A DNA stretch of 64,000 nt from Microvirgula aerodenitrificans DSM 15089 (GCF_000620105.1 NZ_JHVK01000009.1:62001-126000), one strand, 5' to 3'; positions 44,948 through 54,654 are shown, counted from the stretch's first letter. Translations and numbers: made by a program. Notes: generated from the sequence alone by a model not told the origin.

Positions 44948-45097
44948 GACGTAAAAGTCATGCTTCTGTAATGAATTGTGAAATATTAAGAGCCTTTAAC
45001 AAATTTCTCAAACTGGATGGACCGGGTTTGCGCCAGGTCAGGCGGGCGGTGCCCGCCAGCAAAGGCAGAAGAAGGCTCGGCAAAGGCCCAAACGGCA

Positions 45098-45122
45098 GGA
45101 AGGCACCAGAATGGTGCCTTCC
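45098..45122. terminator. Hairpin downstream of yjdM
   Basis: GGAAGGCACC, loop AGAAT, GGTGCCTTCC: perfect 10-bp stem, 25 bases past the yjdM stop on the minus strand. The T run is weak. Confidence 0.65.
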
Positions 45123-45146
45123 GCAGGGAGACCGGCGCGCTGGCGG

Positions 45147-45485
45147 TCAGACTTTTTTCAGGTAGCAGGCCTTCAGCATGAAATTGCCGGCATCCATCCG
45201 GCAGTCGACTTCGTGGTCGCCATCGACCAGGCGGATGCTCTTGACCTTGGTGCCCATCTTCAGCGTAATCGACGAGCCCTTGACCTTCAGATCCTTGATC
45301 AGCACCACGGCATCGCCGTCGGCGAGCACATTGCCATTGGCGTCGCGGATGACGGCCGAGTCTTCCCCGGCGGACGCGGGCGCCACCATCGGCCACTCAT
45401 GGCCACAGTCGGCACACACATAGTTGTCGGCGTCAGGGTAGGTGTTTTCCAGGGAACATTGCGGGCAGGCGGGCAGAGCGGACAT
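45147..45485 (-). CDS. yjdM: Zinc-ribbon protein YjdM (PhnA family)
   Basis: A 112-residue cytosolic protein. The N-terminal zinc ribbon is CPQC...CADCGHEW, then the PhnA domain with VIRDANGNVLADGDAVVLIKDLKVKGSS and AGNFMLKACYLKKV at the end. Despite the old phnA name, this family is not the phosphonoacetate hydrolase and its role is unclear. It is close to the phosphonate cluster but on the other strand, and the proximity may be chance. ATG 45485 starts MSALPACPQC. Confidence 0.93.
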   Translation of the reverse strand: MSALPACPQCSLENTYPDADNYVCADCGHEWPMVAPASAGEDSAVIRDANGNVLADGDAVVLIKDLKVKGSSITLKMGTKVKSIRLVDGDHEVDCRMDAGNFMLKACYLKKV

Positions 45486-45605
45486 GATTCCTTTCACGGC
45501 AGGGCATTGAAAGGGCGGCATTATAGCCGCCCGGACTGCCCTGCGACCCGGCAACCGGGAACGGATGCACGTTTCCGTTTCCTTTTTCCCTTATGGAGCC
45601 CCCCG

Positions 45606-46067
45606 ATGACGATTCCGGACCCCGTAGCACTGCACCTTGAAGATCTGGCTGTCGGCGATCACTTCCGCAGCGGCGAACACGCGATCGATGTCGCGCAGAT
45701 CAAGGCCTTTGCCGGTCAGTTCGACCCGCAGCCGTTCCATCTGGATGAAGAGGCTGCGCGACTGACCCTGTTCGACGGACTGGCTGCCAGCGGCTGGCAT
45801 ACCGCCGCCATCACCATGCGCCTGCTGGTGACCAGCGGGCTGCCGCTGTCCGGCGGCCTGATCGGCGCCGGCGTCGAGATCCACTGGCCGCAGCCGACCC
45901 GGCCGGGCGACGTCCTGCATGTCGACAGCACCGTGCTCGGGATTGTGCCGTCGCGTTCCCGACCGGACCGCGGCATCGTCACGGTCGAAAGCGTGACGCG
46001 GAACCAGCGTGACGAAGTCGTGCAGCGGCTGGTGTCGAAAATGGTGGTGATGCGCCGGGGCGACTAG
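45606..46067 (+). CDS. MaoC-like hotdog hydratase/dehydratase
   Basis: A 153-residue hotdog-fold protein. AFAGQFDPQPFHLDEEAA is the MaoC motif with the catalytic Asp/His; FDGLAASGWHTAAITMRLL follows. Such enzymes hydrate enoyl-CoA thioesters. ATGGAGCCCCCCGATG gives a GGAG site before the start. It lies 120 bases ahead of the phosphonate operon on the same strand; the gap holds a candidate operator, so the two are probably separate transcripts. Confidence 0.88.
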   Translation: MTIPDPVALHLEDLAVGDHFRSGEHAIDVAQIKAFAGQFDPQPFHLDEEAARLTLFDGLAASGWHTAAITMRLLVTSGLPLSGGLIGAGVEIHWPQPTRPGDVLHVDSTVLGIVPSRSRPDRGIVTVESVTRNQRDEVVQRLVSKMVVMRRGD

Positions 46068-46088
46068 TGTCTTTTCAATGAGATACAC

Positions 46089-46106
46089 AAGTCATCTAGA
46101 CGTCAT
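46089..46106. promoter_or_regulatory. Candidate PhnF/HutC-type operator before the phosphonate operon
   Basis: Around TCTAGA (46095-46100), the flanks CA and CG give CATCTAGACG, like the GTCTAGAC-type cores bound by HutC-subfamily GntR regulators. GTCAT is repeated on both sides. It lies 81-98 bases before the binding-protein gene. Confidence 0.35.
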
Positions 46107-46186
46107 GGCGATGTAACGCAACCCCTCTACAGTGCATCGCGCTGGCCAGGAAGACAGCCAGCCGATTCCACCCACGAGGAGTTCCC

Positions 46187-47198
46187 ATGCCATTCCGCCC
46201 CGTCCTGATGCCGCTGGCCGCGCTGGTCGCCCTGCTTGCCGGCACCGCCCATGCCGCAACGACCCTGACCGTGTACACCGCGCTCGAAGCCGACCAGCTG
46301 AAGGCCTACCAGGCCCGCTTTGAAAGCGACTATCCCGATGTGAAGATCAAGTGGGTGCGCGACTCGACCGGGATCATCACCGCCAAGCTGCTGGCGGAGA
46401 AGGCGGCTCCGCAGGCCGACGTGGTCATGGGTGTGGCCGCCAGCTCGCTGCTGGTGCTGGAAAAGGAAGGCATGCTGCAGCCGTATGCGCCAAAGGGGAT
46501 CGACAAGCTGACACCGCGTTATGTCGACACCAGCCGTCCGCCGAACTGGGTCGGCATGGATGTGTGGGGTGCGACGCTGTGCTTCAACACGGTCGAGGCG
46601 GCCAGGCTGGGCATCCGCAAGCCGACGCCTGCTGAAGCCGGAGTACAAGGGCAGGATCGTCATGCCGAACCCGGCCTCCAGCGGGACCGGTTACTTTGAC
46701 GTGACCGCCTGGCTGAAGCTGTTCGGCGAGAAGGACGGCTGGGCCTATATGGACCGCCTGCACGACAACATCGCCCAGTACACCCACTCCGGTTCCAAGC
46801 CGTGCAAGCAGGCCGCTGCCGGCGAGTTCCCGATTGGCATCGCCTTCGAGTACCGCGCCGCCAAGCTCAAGGAGAGCGGGGCGCCGATCGACCTGGTGTT
46901 CCCGAAGGAAGGCCTGGGCTGGGATGTGGAAGCCACCGCCATCATGAAGGGCACCCGCAACCTCGAGGCCGCGCGCAAGCTGGCCGACTGGTCGGCGTCG
47001 CGCAGCGCCAACGAGTTGTACGAGAAAAATTTCGCCATTGTCGCCTATCCGGGCGTGGCCAGACCGAATCCGCTGATTCCGGCCAACTACGAGCAGTTGC
47101 TGGTCAGGCAGGATCTGAAGTGGTCGGCTGCCAACCGGGACCGGATCCTGACCGAGTGGACCCGCCGCTACGACGGCAAGTCGGAACCGCGCAAATAA
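46187..47198 (+). pseudogene. phnS: 2-aminoethylphosphonate ABC binding protein, frameshifted
   Basis: The first frame (46187 to about 46630) encodes a signal peptide (ending AGTAHA) and the periplasmic fold TLTVYTALEADQLKAYQARF through IRKPTP. It then runs out of frame. The second frame resumes at CTGCTGAAGCCG (about 46630) with LLKPEYKGRIVMPNPASSGTGYF and continues to the stop at 47198 with the normal family C-terminus. Between IRKPT and LLKPEY the family normally has a short SWAD-like segment, so the lesion looks like a loss of about 11 bases, not a single-base slip. The periplasmic binding protein of the AEP importer would be truncated. The rest of the operon is intact. A sequencing error cannot be excluded. 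Confidence 0.85.
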
Positions 47199-47262
47199 GT
47201 CGTCCCGCCGGGCGCCGGGCGCCCGGCTTCGCTGACCGCTTGCCGGTGACAAGGATCCCTCC

Positions 47263-48357
47263 ATGATTTTCCCGCCTCCCGCACCGCCGGCACACGACTG
47301 GCTGCGCTTTGCCGGTATCCACAAACGGTTTGGTGCGTTTCGCGCGCTTGACGGCATCGATCTGGGTATTCGCAAGGGCGAATTCGTCTGCCTGCTCGGC
47401 CCGTCAGGATGCGGCAAGACCACGCTGCTGCGCATTCTGGCCGGTCTGGAAAAGCACGATGCCGGCAGCCTGAGTCTTGGCGGACGTGATATCGGCCACC
47501 TGCCTGCCGGCCGGCGCGACTACGGCATCGTGTTCCAGTCCTATGCACTGTTTCCGAACCTGGATGTCGCTGCCAACATTGCTTACGGGCTGCGCACCGG
47601 CCGCATGGAAAAGGCCCGCCGGGTATCGGAGCTGCTTGATCTGGTTGGGTTGCCGGGCGCCGAGCGCAAGTATCCGGCGCAGTTGTCCGGCGGCCAGCAG
47701 CAGCGGGTGGCGCTGGCCCGGGCGCTGGCCACCTCGCCCAGCCTGCTGCTGCTCGACGAGCCGCTGTCGGCGCTCGACGCCCAGGTGCGCGAGCACCTGC
47801 GGCGCGAGCTGCGCCTGCTGCAGCAGAAGCTCGGCGTTACTACGCTGATGGTCACGCATGACCAGGAAGAAGCGCTGGCGCTGGCCGACACCATTGCCGT
47901 GATGCGTGCCGGGCGCATCGAGCAGGTCGGAACGCCGGAGCAGATCTACCGCGAGCCGGCCAGCCGCTTTGTTGCCGACTTTGTCGGCCATGCCAACTGG
48001 CTGCCGCTGCAGGTGGACGCGCAGGGCGTGTGCCGGATCGCCGGCGCGATGGCGATCAGCCTGCCCGCCGGCAGCGTGCCGACCGGACCGGCCAGCGTAT
48101 TCTGCCGCCCGGAGGATGTGCGGGTGGCACCGAGCTGGCAGTCCGGCGACAACACCCTGCTGGCGCTGGTCGAGCGGGTCGATTTCCTTGGCGGGCTGCG
48201 ACGCGCCAGCCTGTCGCTGTGCGGTGCCGGCGATCTTCGCCTGCTGGCCGATGTCAGCCCCAATGACGCCGGCTTTGCCGCGCTGGTGCCCGGCCAGCGG
48301 GTGCCGGTGTTTCTGCCGGCCGATCGCCTGCGGGTGTTTGCGGAGCCATCGGCATGA
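47263..48357 (+). CDS. phnT: 2-aminoethylphosphonate ABC transporter ATPase
   Basis: A 364-residue ABC ATPase. Walker A GPSGCGKTT, Q-loop VFQSYALFPNLDV, signature LSGGQQQRVALARAL, Walker B LLLLDEPLSALDAQV and MVTHDQEEAL with the switch His. A C-terminal TOBE-like domain begins near residue 245 (WLPLQVDAQGVCRI). The gene lies between the broken binding protein and the fused permease and overlaps the latter by four bases (ATGA), so all are one operon. It powers uptake of 2-aminoethylphosphonate. Confidence 0.93.
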   Translation: MIFPPPAPPAHDWLRFAGIHKRFGAFRALDGIDLGIRKGEFVCLLGPSGCGKTTLLRILAGLEKHDAGSLSLGGRDIGHLPAGRRDYGIVFQSYALFPNLDVAANIAYGLRTGRMEKARRVSELLDLVGLPGAERKYPAQLSGGQQQRVALARALATSPSLLLLDEPLSALDAQVREHLRRELRLLQQKLGVTTLMVTHDQEEALALADTIAVMRAGRIEQVGTPEQIYREPASRFVADFVGHANWLPLQVDAQGVCRIAGAMAISLPAGSVPTGPASVFCRPEDVRVAPSWQSGDNTLLALVERVDFLGGLRRASLSLCGAGDLRLLADVSPNDAGFAALVPGQRVPVFLPADRLRVFAEPSA

Positions 48358-50045
48358 GTGCGACCCTCCTGGCCCCGATCCGGCTGCGGCGCAGTGGCGA
48401 CGAATGGCTTGCCGCCGTGCTGACCTGGCTGCTGGCTGCTGCGCTGCTGGTGTTTCTGGCCTGGCCGCTGGCCAGCATCCTGGTCAAGGCCCTGCAGGCC
48501 CGCGACGGCAGCTTTGCCGGCCTGGGCAATCTGCTGGTGCTGGCTGCCGAACCGAGACTGCGTACCGCCACGGCCAACAGCATCAATCTGGCTGCGATCA
48601 CCGTGGCCATCGTGCTGCCGCTGGCACTGACCTTTGCCTTTGCGCTGACCCGTTCACGGCTGTGGGGGCGGGCACTGTTCCGGCTGATCGCCGGCGCGCC
48701 GCTGCTGGCGCCGTCACTGATGCCGGCGATCTCGCTGGTCTACCTGTTCGGCAATCAGGGCCTGCTGAAGCACTGGCTGGGCGGGATGTCGATCTATGGT
48801 CCGCTGGGCATTGTGCTCGGTGAAGTGTTCTACACCTTCCCGCATGCGCTGCTGATTCTGGTCACCGCACTGGCGGTCGCCGATGCCCGGCTGTACGAGG
48901 CGGCCGAGAGCCTCGGCGCCAGCCGCCTGCGCCGCCTGCTGACGGTCACGCTGCCGAATGCCCGTTACGGCCTGATCTCGGCCGGCATGGTGGTGTTCAC
49001 CCTGGCGGTGACCGATTTCGGCGTGCCGAAGGTGATCGGTGGCCAGACCAATGTGCTGGCACTGGAAGCGTACAAGCAGGTCATCGGCCAGCAGGATTTC
49101 GGCAAGGGGGCTGCGATAGGGCTGGTGCTGCTGCTGCCGGCGCTGCTCAGCTTTGCCGTCGAACGCTGGCTGGCACGCCGCCACGGTGGCGGCATGAGTG
49201 GCCGTTCGGTGGCCTACCGGCCGGGCCGCAATCCGTGGCGGGACAGCCTGCTGTGGGGATTCTGCGCGGTGGTGTCGGTGTTCCTGCTGGCCCTGCTCGG
49301 CGTGGCGATGGCAGCGTCGCTGATGACATTGTGGCCATACAACCTGGATCTCACCCTGGCGCACTTCGATTTCGACCAGGTCGATGGCGGGGGCTGGCTG
49401 GCGTTTGCCAACAGCCTGAAACTGGCGACGCTGACCACGGTGTCCGGTGTGGTGGTGGTGTTCGGCACTGCCTACCTGATGGCCAAAACGCCGGCGCCCC
49501 GGCTGGCGGCCGGACTGATTCGCGGGCTGGTGCTGCTGCCGATGGCCGTGCCGGGGCTGGTACTGGGCCTTGGCTACATTTTCTGCTTCAACGATCCCGG
49601 CAATCCGCTGCATGCCCTGTATGGCGGCATGACGCTGCTGGTCGCGGCGACCGTGGTCCACAGCTACACCACCGCCCATCTGACGATGGCCACTGCGCTG
49701 CGGCAGATCGATCCGGAAATCGAGGCGGTGGCCCGCAGCCTGAAACGGCCCTGGTGGACCTGCTGCATGCGGGTGACGCTGCCGATCAGCCTGCCGGCCC
49801 TGTTCGATGTCGCCCGCTATCTGTTCGTGTCGAGCATGACCACGGTCAGTTGCGTGATTTTCCTCTACACGCCGGACACCGTGCTGGCCTCGGTCGCGGT
49901 GCTGAACATGGACGACGCCGGTGATACCGCAGCGGCGGCGGCCATGGCCACACTGATCGTCGCCAGCTCGCTGCTCGGCACCCTGATCCTCAACGCCCTG
50001 GGCAGCTGGCTTGATCGCCGTGCCCAGGCCTGGCGCGGCGTCTGA
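48354..50045 (+). CDS. 2-aminoethylphosphonate ABC transporter permease (fused, two domains)
   Basis: A 563-residue inner-membrane protein with about twelve helices in two homologous halves. Each half has the permease EAA loop: YEAAESLGASRLRRLLTVTLPNARYG in the first and EAVARSLKRPWWTCCMRVTLPISLP in the second. In Salmonella the two permeases (PhnU, PhnV) are separate; in this family of single-gene AEP permeases the fusion is normal, so it is not an artefact. It overlaps the ATPase gene and is followed 39 bases later by phnW. Confidence 0.92.
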   Translation: MSATLLAPIRLRRSGDEWLAAVLTWLLAAALLVFLAWPLASILVKALQARDGSFAGLGNLLVLAAEPRLRTATANSINLAAITVAIVLPLALTFAFALTRSRLWGRALFRLIAGAPLLAPSLMPAISLVYLFGNQGLLKHWLGGMSIYGPLGIVLGEVFYTFPHALLILVTALAVADARLYEAAESLGASRLRRLLTVTLPNARYGLISAGMVVFTLAVTDFGVPKVIGGQTNVLALEAYKQVIGQQDFGKGAAIGLVLLLPALLSFAVERWLARRHGGGMSGRSVAYRPGRNPWRDSLLWGFCAVVSVFLLALLGVAMAASLMTLWPYNLDLTLAHFDFDQVDGGGWLAFANSLKLATLTTVSGVVVVFGTAYLMAKTPAPRLAAGLIRGLVLLPMAVPGLVLGLGYIFCFNDPGNPLHALYGGMTLLVAATVVHSYTTAHLTMATALRQIDPEIEAVARSLKRPWWTCCMRVTLPISLPALFDVARYLFVSSMTTVSCVIFLYTPDTVLASVAVLNMDDAGDTAAAAAMATLIVASSLLGTLILNALGSWLDRRAQAWRGV

Positions 50046-50084
50046 TGCGCCCGCCGCTTCCTCCCTTCCAACCGGACAGAATCC

Positions 50085-51185
50085 ATGCGTGATCCCATCC
50101 TGCTGACCCCCGGTCCGCTGACCACCTCCCTGGCAACCCGCACCGCGATGCTGCATGACCGTGGCTCGTGGGACAGTGATTTCAACGCCATGACCGCCGA
50201 TCTGTGCCGCCGGCTGGAGGCGCTGGTCGACGGCGGCGACGATATCGTCTGCGTTCCGCTGCAGGGCTCCGGTTCTTTTGCGGTCGAGGCCGCCATCGGC
50301 ACGCTGCTGCCGCGTGACGGCAAGCTGCTGGTCCTGGCCAATGGCGCCTATGGCCAGCGCATGGCACAGCTGGCCGAGGTGATGGGCCGGGCCGTGGTGA
50401 CACTGGACTTTGGCGAAACCGCACCGGTCGATCCGCAGCGGCTGGCCGAGGTGCTGGCCCGCGATCCGTCGATCAGCCACGTCGGCGTGATCTACTGCGA
50501 GACCAGCACCGGCATTCTCAATCCGCTGGATGCGATCGCTGACGTGGTGGACCGCGCCGGCCGCCGCCTGATCATCGATGCGATGAGCGCGCTGGGCGCG
50601 CTGCCACTGTCGGCGGCGACCCTGGCGTTCGATGCGGTGATCGCCAGCGGCAACAAATGCCTGGAAGGCGTGCCCGGCATGGGCTTCGTGCTGGCGCGCC
50701 GCGATGCACTGGTGGCCGGGGAGGGCAATTCGCACTCGCTGTCGCTGGATCTGCATGCGCAGTGGCGCTACCTGCAGCGGACCGGCCAGTGGCGCTTTAC
50801 GCCGCCGACCCACGTGGTTGCCGCCCTGCTGGCCGCCCTGGACCAGTTCGATGCCGAGGGCGGACGTCCGGCCAGGCTGGCCCGCTACCGCGCCAACTGC
50901 GCGGCGCTGCTCGACGGTCTGCACGCGCTGGGCCTGCAGTCATTCCTGCCCGCCGACATCCAGGCGCCGATCATCGTCACCGTCAAGGCCCCGGCCCGCC
51001 CGGACTGGCATTTCGACACCTTCTACCAGCGGGTCAAGGCTCATGGCGTGGTGCTGTATCCGGGCAAGCTGACAAAGATCGAGACCTTCCGCATTGGCTG
51101 CATCGGCGCCATTGGCCGCACCGAGATCGACATGGCCATCGATGCCATTGGCCGGGCACTGGCCGAAACCGGTCTTGCCGTCTGA
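50085..51185 (+). CDS. phnW: 2-aminoethylphosphonate-pyruvate transaminase
   Basis: A 366-residue class V aminotransferase. The N-terminal [17 protein letters not shown] is the PhnW start; [18 protein letters not shown] binds PLP phosphate; Asp165 in [10 protein letters not shown] and the Schiff-base Lys191 in [12 protein letters not shown] complete the site. It converts 2-aminoethylphosphonate plus pyruvate to phosphonoacetaldehyde plus alanine in the cytosol. It follows the importer and precedes phnX, its partner enzyme, by 15 bases. Confidence 0.96.
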   Translation: MRDPILLTPGPLTTSLATRTAMLHDRGSWDSDFNAMTADLCRRLEALVDGGDDIVCVPLQGSGSFAVEAAIGTLLPRDGKLLVLANGAYGQRMAQLAEVMGRAVVTLDFGETAPVDPQRLAEVLARDPSISHVGVIYCETSTGILNPLDAIADVVDRAGRRLIIDAMSALGALPLSAATLAFDAVIASGNKCLEGVPGMGFVLARRDALVAGEGNSHSLSLDLHAQWRYLQRTGQWRFTPPTHVVAALLAALDQFDAEGGRPARLARYRANCAALLDGLHALGLQSFLPADIQAPIIVTVKAPARPDWHFDTFYQRVKAHGVVLYPGKLTKIETFRIGCIGAIGRTEIDMAIDAIGRALAETGLAV

Positions 51186-51200
51186 CTTTCCTTTTCCTCC

Positions 51201-52061
51201 ATGGACACGATCATGCCGCACACCCCCGACGCCTATCGCTATACCCGCCAGTATCACGGTCCGCTCCAGGCCGTCATCTTTGACTGGGCCGGTACCCTGG
51301 TCGACTTTGGTTCCTTTGCGCCGACCCAGGTGCTGATCGACGCTTTTGCCGGCTTCGGCATCGACATCACGCTGGCCGAGGCGCGGGTGCCGATGGGGCT
51401 GGCCAAGTGGGACCATATCCATGCACTGGGCCGGCTGACTGCCGTCGAGGCGCGCTGGCGGACACGCTTCGGTCGCGGCATGAGCCGGGAAGACGTCGAT
51501 GCGCTGTACGCGGCGTTCATGCCGCTGCAGATCGAGCGGGTCGGTGAGTACTCGGACCCGATTCCCGGTGCCCAGGCGGTGCTGGACGGATTGCGCGAAC
51601 GCCACATCCGCATCGGTTCCTGCTCCGGCTACCCGCGCGTGGTGATGGACCGGCTGCTGCCGCACGCCGCCGCACAGGGCGTGCACGTCGATCATGCCGT
51701 GGCAGCCGACGACCTGCGGCCGGGCGGGCGTCCCGGCCCGTGGATGGCGCTGGCCAATGTGATCGAACTCGGCGTGACCGAGCTGGCTGCCTGCGTCAAG
51801 GTCGACGACACCGTGCCCGGCATTGCCGAAGGCCTGTCTGCCGGCATGTGGACGGTGGGGCTGTCGCTGTCAGGCAACGAAGTCGGCCTGACCCGGGCCG
51901 AACTGGCCGCACTGGATACCGATGACCGGGAGCGCCGCCGCCTGTTCGCCGTCGACCGGCTGTCGCGCGCCGGCGCCCACTATGTGATCGACAGCATTGC
52001 CGACCTGCCGGTGATTCTGGATGCGATCGAAGTGCGGCTGGCCCGGGGTGAACGGCCATGA
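51201..52061 (+). CDS. phnX: Phosphonoacetaldehyde hydrolase
   Basis: A 286-residue HAD-superfamily enzyme. The nucleophile Asp28 is in [17 protein letters not shown]; the cap-domain Lys69 in [10 protein letters not shown] forms the Schiff base that allows C-P cleavage; [14 protein letters not shown] is the third HAD motif. It turns phosphonoacetaldehyde into acetaldehyde and phosphate. With PhnW it completes the AEP degradation pathway. A second in-frame ATG at 51213 is an alternative start. The stop overlaps the next gene (ATGA). Confidence 0.96.
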   Translation: MDTIMPHTPDAYRYTRQYHGPLQAVIFDWAGTLVDFGSFAPTQVLIDAFAGFGIDITLAEARVPMGLAKWDHIHALGRLTAVEARWRTRFGRGMSREDVDALYAAFMPLQIERVGEYSDPIPGAQAVLDGLRERHIRIGSCSGYPRVVMDRLLPHAAAQGVHVDHAVAADDLRPGGRPGPWMALANVIELGVTELAACVKVDDTVPGIAEGLSAGMWTVGLSLSGNEVGLTRAELAALDTDDRERRRLFAVDRLSRAGAHYVIDSIADLPVILDAIEVRLARGERP

Positions 52062-52861
52062 GTGGCACGCCGGTGCTGGCCAAACGGGCCAGCACTGCCC
52101 AAGATGCCGTTGTTTCCCTTCTGACCGGTGACCCGATGACCGATGCTCCCGTGACCCGCCGCACCGGCACACCAGTCTGGCGCCAGATCGAAGCCACGCT
52201 GGCGGCCGAGATTCTGGCCGGCCGGCTGACCGGCCGACTGGCCAATGAAACCGGACTGGCCGAGCGCTTCGGCGTGAACCGGCATACCGTTCGCCAGGCG
52301 ACCAGGGCACTGGCCGAGCGCGGGCTGGTCGAGGTGCTGCATGGCCGTGGCACCTTCGTGCGCGAAGACATGATCGATTACGAGGTTGGCCGTCGCACCC
52401 GCTTTGCCCACAGCGTGGCCAAGGCGCGCCGGGTCGGCCGCAGCCGGATCACCGGTTATTGCGACATGGCACCCGATGCCACCGTGGTCGAGATGCTGTC
52501 GCTGGCCGACGGGACCCGTGTGGTCCGGGTCGACTCGCTGGACGTGGTCGACGACAAGGTCATCGGTGTCTGCGTCCAGTATTTTCCGCTGCCGCGCTTC
52601 CATGGCATTGCGGAAATCTATTGCGAGACCGGCAAGACGCATCTGGCGCTGGCCCGCTTCGGGGTCGACGAGTTTCATCGCCGTGTCAGCCGGGTGACGG
52701 CCCGTTTGCCGGACAAGGACGTGGCACGGCAACTGAACCAGTCGGTCTCGATGCCGATCCTGTGTGTCGAGACCGTTTATGAAGACGCGTCGGGCTGCCC
52801 GATCGAATACGGCATTTCCCACTTCGGCAGCACGACGGTCCAGGTCGTGATCGAGCCGTAG
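52058..52861 (+). CDS. GntR/HutC-family regulator of phosphonate genes (PhnF type)
   Basis: A 267-residue protein from ATG 52058, which overlaps the phnX stop, or 241 residues from ATG 52136; the family core [16 protein letters not shown] begins after the second ATG, so the shorter form is quite possible. The winged helix has [26 protein letters not shown] and GRGTFVRED. The C-terminal UTRA domain ([46 protein letters not shown]) is the ligand-sensing part of HutC-type regulators. It is likely the repressor of this operon. Confidence 0.9.
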   Translation: MSGTPVLAKRASTAQDAVVSLLTGDPMTDAPVTRRTGTPVWRQIEATLAAEILAGRLTGRLANETGLAERFGVNRHTVRQATRALAERGLVEVLHGRGTFVREDMIDYEVGRRTRFAHSVAKARRVGRSRITGYCDMAPDATVVEMLSLADGTRVVRVDSLDVVDDKVIGVCVQYFPLPRFHGIAEIYCETGKTHLALARFGVDEFHRRVSRVTARLPDKDVARQLNQSVSMPILCVETVYEDASGCPIEYGISHFGSTTVQVVIEP

Positions 52862-52915
52862 CACGGACCACCGGCACCGGCGCCACGGCTGCCGTCGGTG
52901 CCGTCTTGCCGGGGC

Positions 52916-53275
52916 TCAGGGTCGGGCTGCGTGCCAGACGCCGTACATGCCGTCGCCGAGCGTGTCGCCGGGCTTCTTGTCCATCGACCAGCGATACAGC
53001 GGCCGTCCCTTGTACGCCCACTGCTTCTGGCCCGCATCACGGGTCAGGGTGCTCCATGGGGAGCTGGCCTTGTCGTACGAATCCACCATGGCGGCCGGCC
53101 ATTTGCTGGCACAGGCGTCCATGCAGGCGCTTTTTCCCGGCGAGTCCTTGTCGAACACGTACAGCGTCATGCCGTGCTCGTCGACCACCCGGTCATTCAT
53201 GATTTTCGGCGGCTCGGCCTGCACGCCTGCGGACAGGCTGCCGGCTACGGCCAGCCAGATCAGTGCAAATCTCAT
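52916..53275 (-). CDS. Secreted COG4315-type repeat protein
   Basis: A 119-residue protein with signal peptide MRFALIWLAVAGSLSAGVQA. The mature part has the repeat pattern of the secreted family of unknown function (PF03640-like): MTLYVFDKDSPGKSACMDACASKWPAAM, then QWAYKGRPLYRWSMDKKPGD. Two Cys four residues apart may form a disulfide or bind a ligand. Members are often called lipoproteins, but no lipobox is present here. It is convergent with the phosphonate regulator gene. Confidence 0.88.
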   Translation of the reverse strand: MRFALIWLAVAGSLSAGVQAEPPKIMNDRVVDEHGMTLYVFDKDSPGKSACMDACASKWPAAMVDSYDKASSPWSTLTRDAGQKQWAYKGRPLYRWSMDKKPGDTLGDGMYGVWHAARP

Positions 53276-53660
53276 CGATCGACTCCTTCTGCTGTTGCTT
53301 GACGATCACGGTCATGGACAGACGGGACCAGACAGCAGAACCGGCACCCCCACCGGTTGAATCGACGGCCCAGTCTCGTTATAGCGAGACGGGGCGAAAC
53401 AAGGGGGGCAATCCCTTGTTTCTGCGAGAGAACGTGACCGGTTTGCTGACCAGTGGCGAGCCGGCTTTCCCTGACGCCCTGCCGGCCTGTTGCCTCATCG
53501 ACGAGATGCAGCTTGCTGCGTGCGTACCGCATGCCCATTTTCACTCCCTGCCAGATGTCAGGTCAGTGTGCTGGGGGACACTTCCCTGAACTGACAGGTT
53601 TGGGCTGCGGTCTGCCCGATGGCCCCGGTGCGTGGAGGGCGCTCGCCTGCGGCTCAACAA
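53276..53660. other. Gene-free region with two back-to-back hairpins
   Basis: No convincing coding frame. At 53373-53390, GTCTCG and CGAGAC flank TTATAG; at 53396-53422, GAAACAAGGG and CCCTTGTTTC flank a seven-base loop, a perfect 10-bp stem. Neither has a T run. They could be part of a structured RNA or the 5' leader of the COG4315 gene. Nothing else is clear. Confidence 0.45.
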
Positions 53661-53957
53661 TCAGCCAGGCGAGCGGGTCTGCTGGCCGGCATGGTCGTGC
53701 AGGAAGCGGGCAATCTGCGCCTTGAGCTCGGCGGCATCGCTGGCCTGGTCGCGGACCGCATACTGGAACAGTGCGCGCTGCACGGCGGTCGGCAGTTCGC
53801 GCCATAGGCCGACCACGGCGACACCAAGGCATTCAAGAAGACGGCGTTCGTTTTGTGCCAGCCCCTCGGCGTCGTAGCCCGCGGTCTGTGCCAGGAACTG
53901 TGCGCCGCCCTCGTCGTTCCAGCAGTCAAGGGCTTCGTTCATCTCTTGTCTTGCCAT
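53661..53957 (-). CDS. Small protein of unknown function
   Basis: A 98-residue soluble, mostly helical protein (MARQEMNEALDCWNDEGG..., ending in a polar tail) with no signal peptide and no motif I can name. GAGAGC lies before the ATG at 53957. The regular amphipathic pattern (VAVVGLWRELPTAVQRALFQYAV) supports a real fold. It stands alone between two gene-free stretches. Confidence 0.65.
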   Translation of the reverse strand: MARQEMNEALDCWNDEGGAQFLAQTAGYDAEGLAQNERRLLECLGVAVVGLWRELPTAVQRALFQYAVRDQASDAAELKAQIARFLHDHAGQQTRSPG

Positions 53958-54140
53958 GGGGCTCTCCCGGGCAGGGTTGGGCTTTCAGCCTAGCCCATCG
54001 CCGGCGCCGGGGCAGGGCGCACCCTCACCCGGTTTGCATAAGCGCGCCGGCGCACCGACACCTGCTTCCGGGATGTTCATATTCGTCCATACCGGCAGTT
54101 CGCAATTTCGCGGGTGACGGAATTCACGCAGAGGCCATCA

Positions 54141-54397
54141 TGGAAAAGTCCAGCAATCAAAGCACGAACAACGGTATCGACAAAACCGCAGCCCCGGCCC
54201 ACAAGCCGGGCACCCAGCCCTTCACCAAGCCGGGCCAGAGCGCCAGCCCGCAAACCGGAAACGGTCATGCCCCGACCCCGGTGACGCCGGTCAGCCCGAC
54301 GCCGGCACCGGCTCCGGTCAAGGAAGCCGGCTCCCCGCCGCACGCTGCAGCCAAGGACGGTAATGTTGCCGCAACGCCGGAGCGCAAATCCACATGA
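54141..54397 (+). CDS. Low-complexity Pro/Ala-rich protein
   Basis: An 85-residue protein of low complexity (many Pro, Ala, Thr, Ser and Gly), predicted disordered, with no signal peptide or motif. AGAGGCC precedes the ATG. The stop overlaps the start of the CsbD-like gene as ATGA, so the two are co-translated; that coupling is the main evidence that it is a gene. Confidence 0.6.
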
Positions 54398-54606
54398 GCC
54401 AACCCTATGCCGGCGATATCAAGAGCAAGTGGGAGCAACATGTCGGCACCGCCCGGACGACCTGGGACAAGCTGACCGAAGACGAGTTGCGGAAGTCCGA
54501 CGGCCACGAGCAGAAGCTGGTGGGCCTGGTGCAGGAACGTTACGCGATCTCGCGTGACGAGGCAGACAAGCAGGTCAAGGGTTTTCTGGAAAAGTGCAAG
54601 GCCTGA
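54394..54606 (+). CDS. CsbD-like stress protein
   Basis: A 70-residue acidic helical protein. GDIKSKWEQHVGTARTTWDKLTEDEL followed by KLVGLVQERYAISRDEADKQV is the CsbD/YjbJ pattern. CsbD-like proteins are abundant in stationary phase or under stress; their function is unknown. It is coupled to the low-complexity protein upstream, and a terminator follows. Confidence 0.88.
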   Translation: MSQPYAGDIKSKWEQHVGTARTTWDKLTEDELRKSDGHEQKLVGLVQERYAISRDEADKQVKGFLEKCKA

Positions 54607-54654
54607 TCAGGCTTGATAACCCCCGACATTTCTGAGTTCTGACAAATGGCGGGC

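Noticed and set aside
45147-45485. YjdM as part of the phosphonate pathway (old name PhnA)
   Set aside because: It is on the opposite strand, lacks phosphonoacetate hydrolase features, and the family is misnamed; proximity to the AEP cluster is not evidence of function.
48354-50045. Fused phosphonate permease read as a frame-fusion error
   Set aside because: Both halves are complete with their EAA loops and there is one unbroken frame; single-gene AEP permeases of about 560 residues are an established family form.
53263-53589. Possible plus-strand gene of 108 codons in the gene-free gap
   Set aside because: It overlaps hairpins, has no ribosome site, and its translation shows no regular fold or codon bias like the neighbours.
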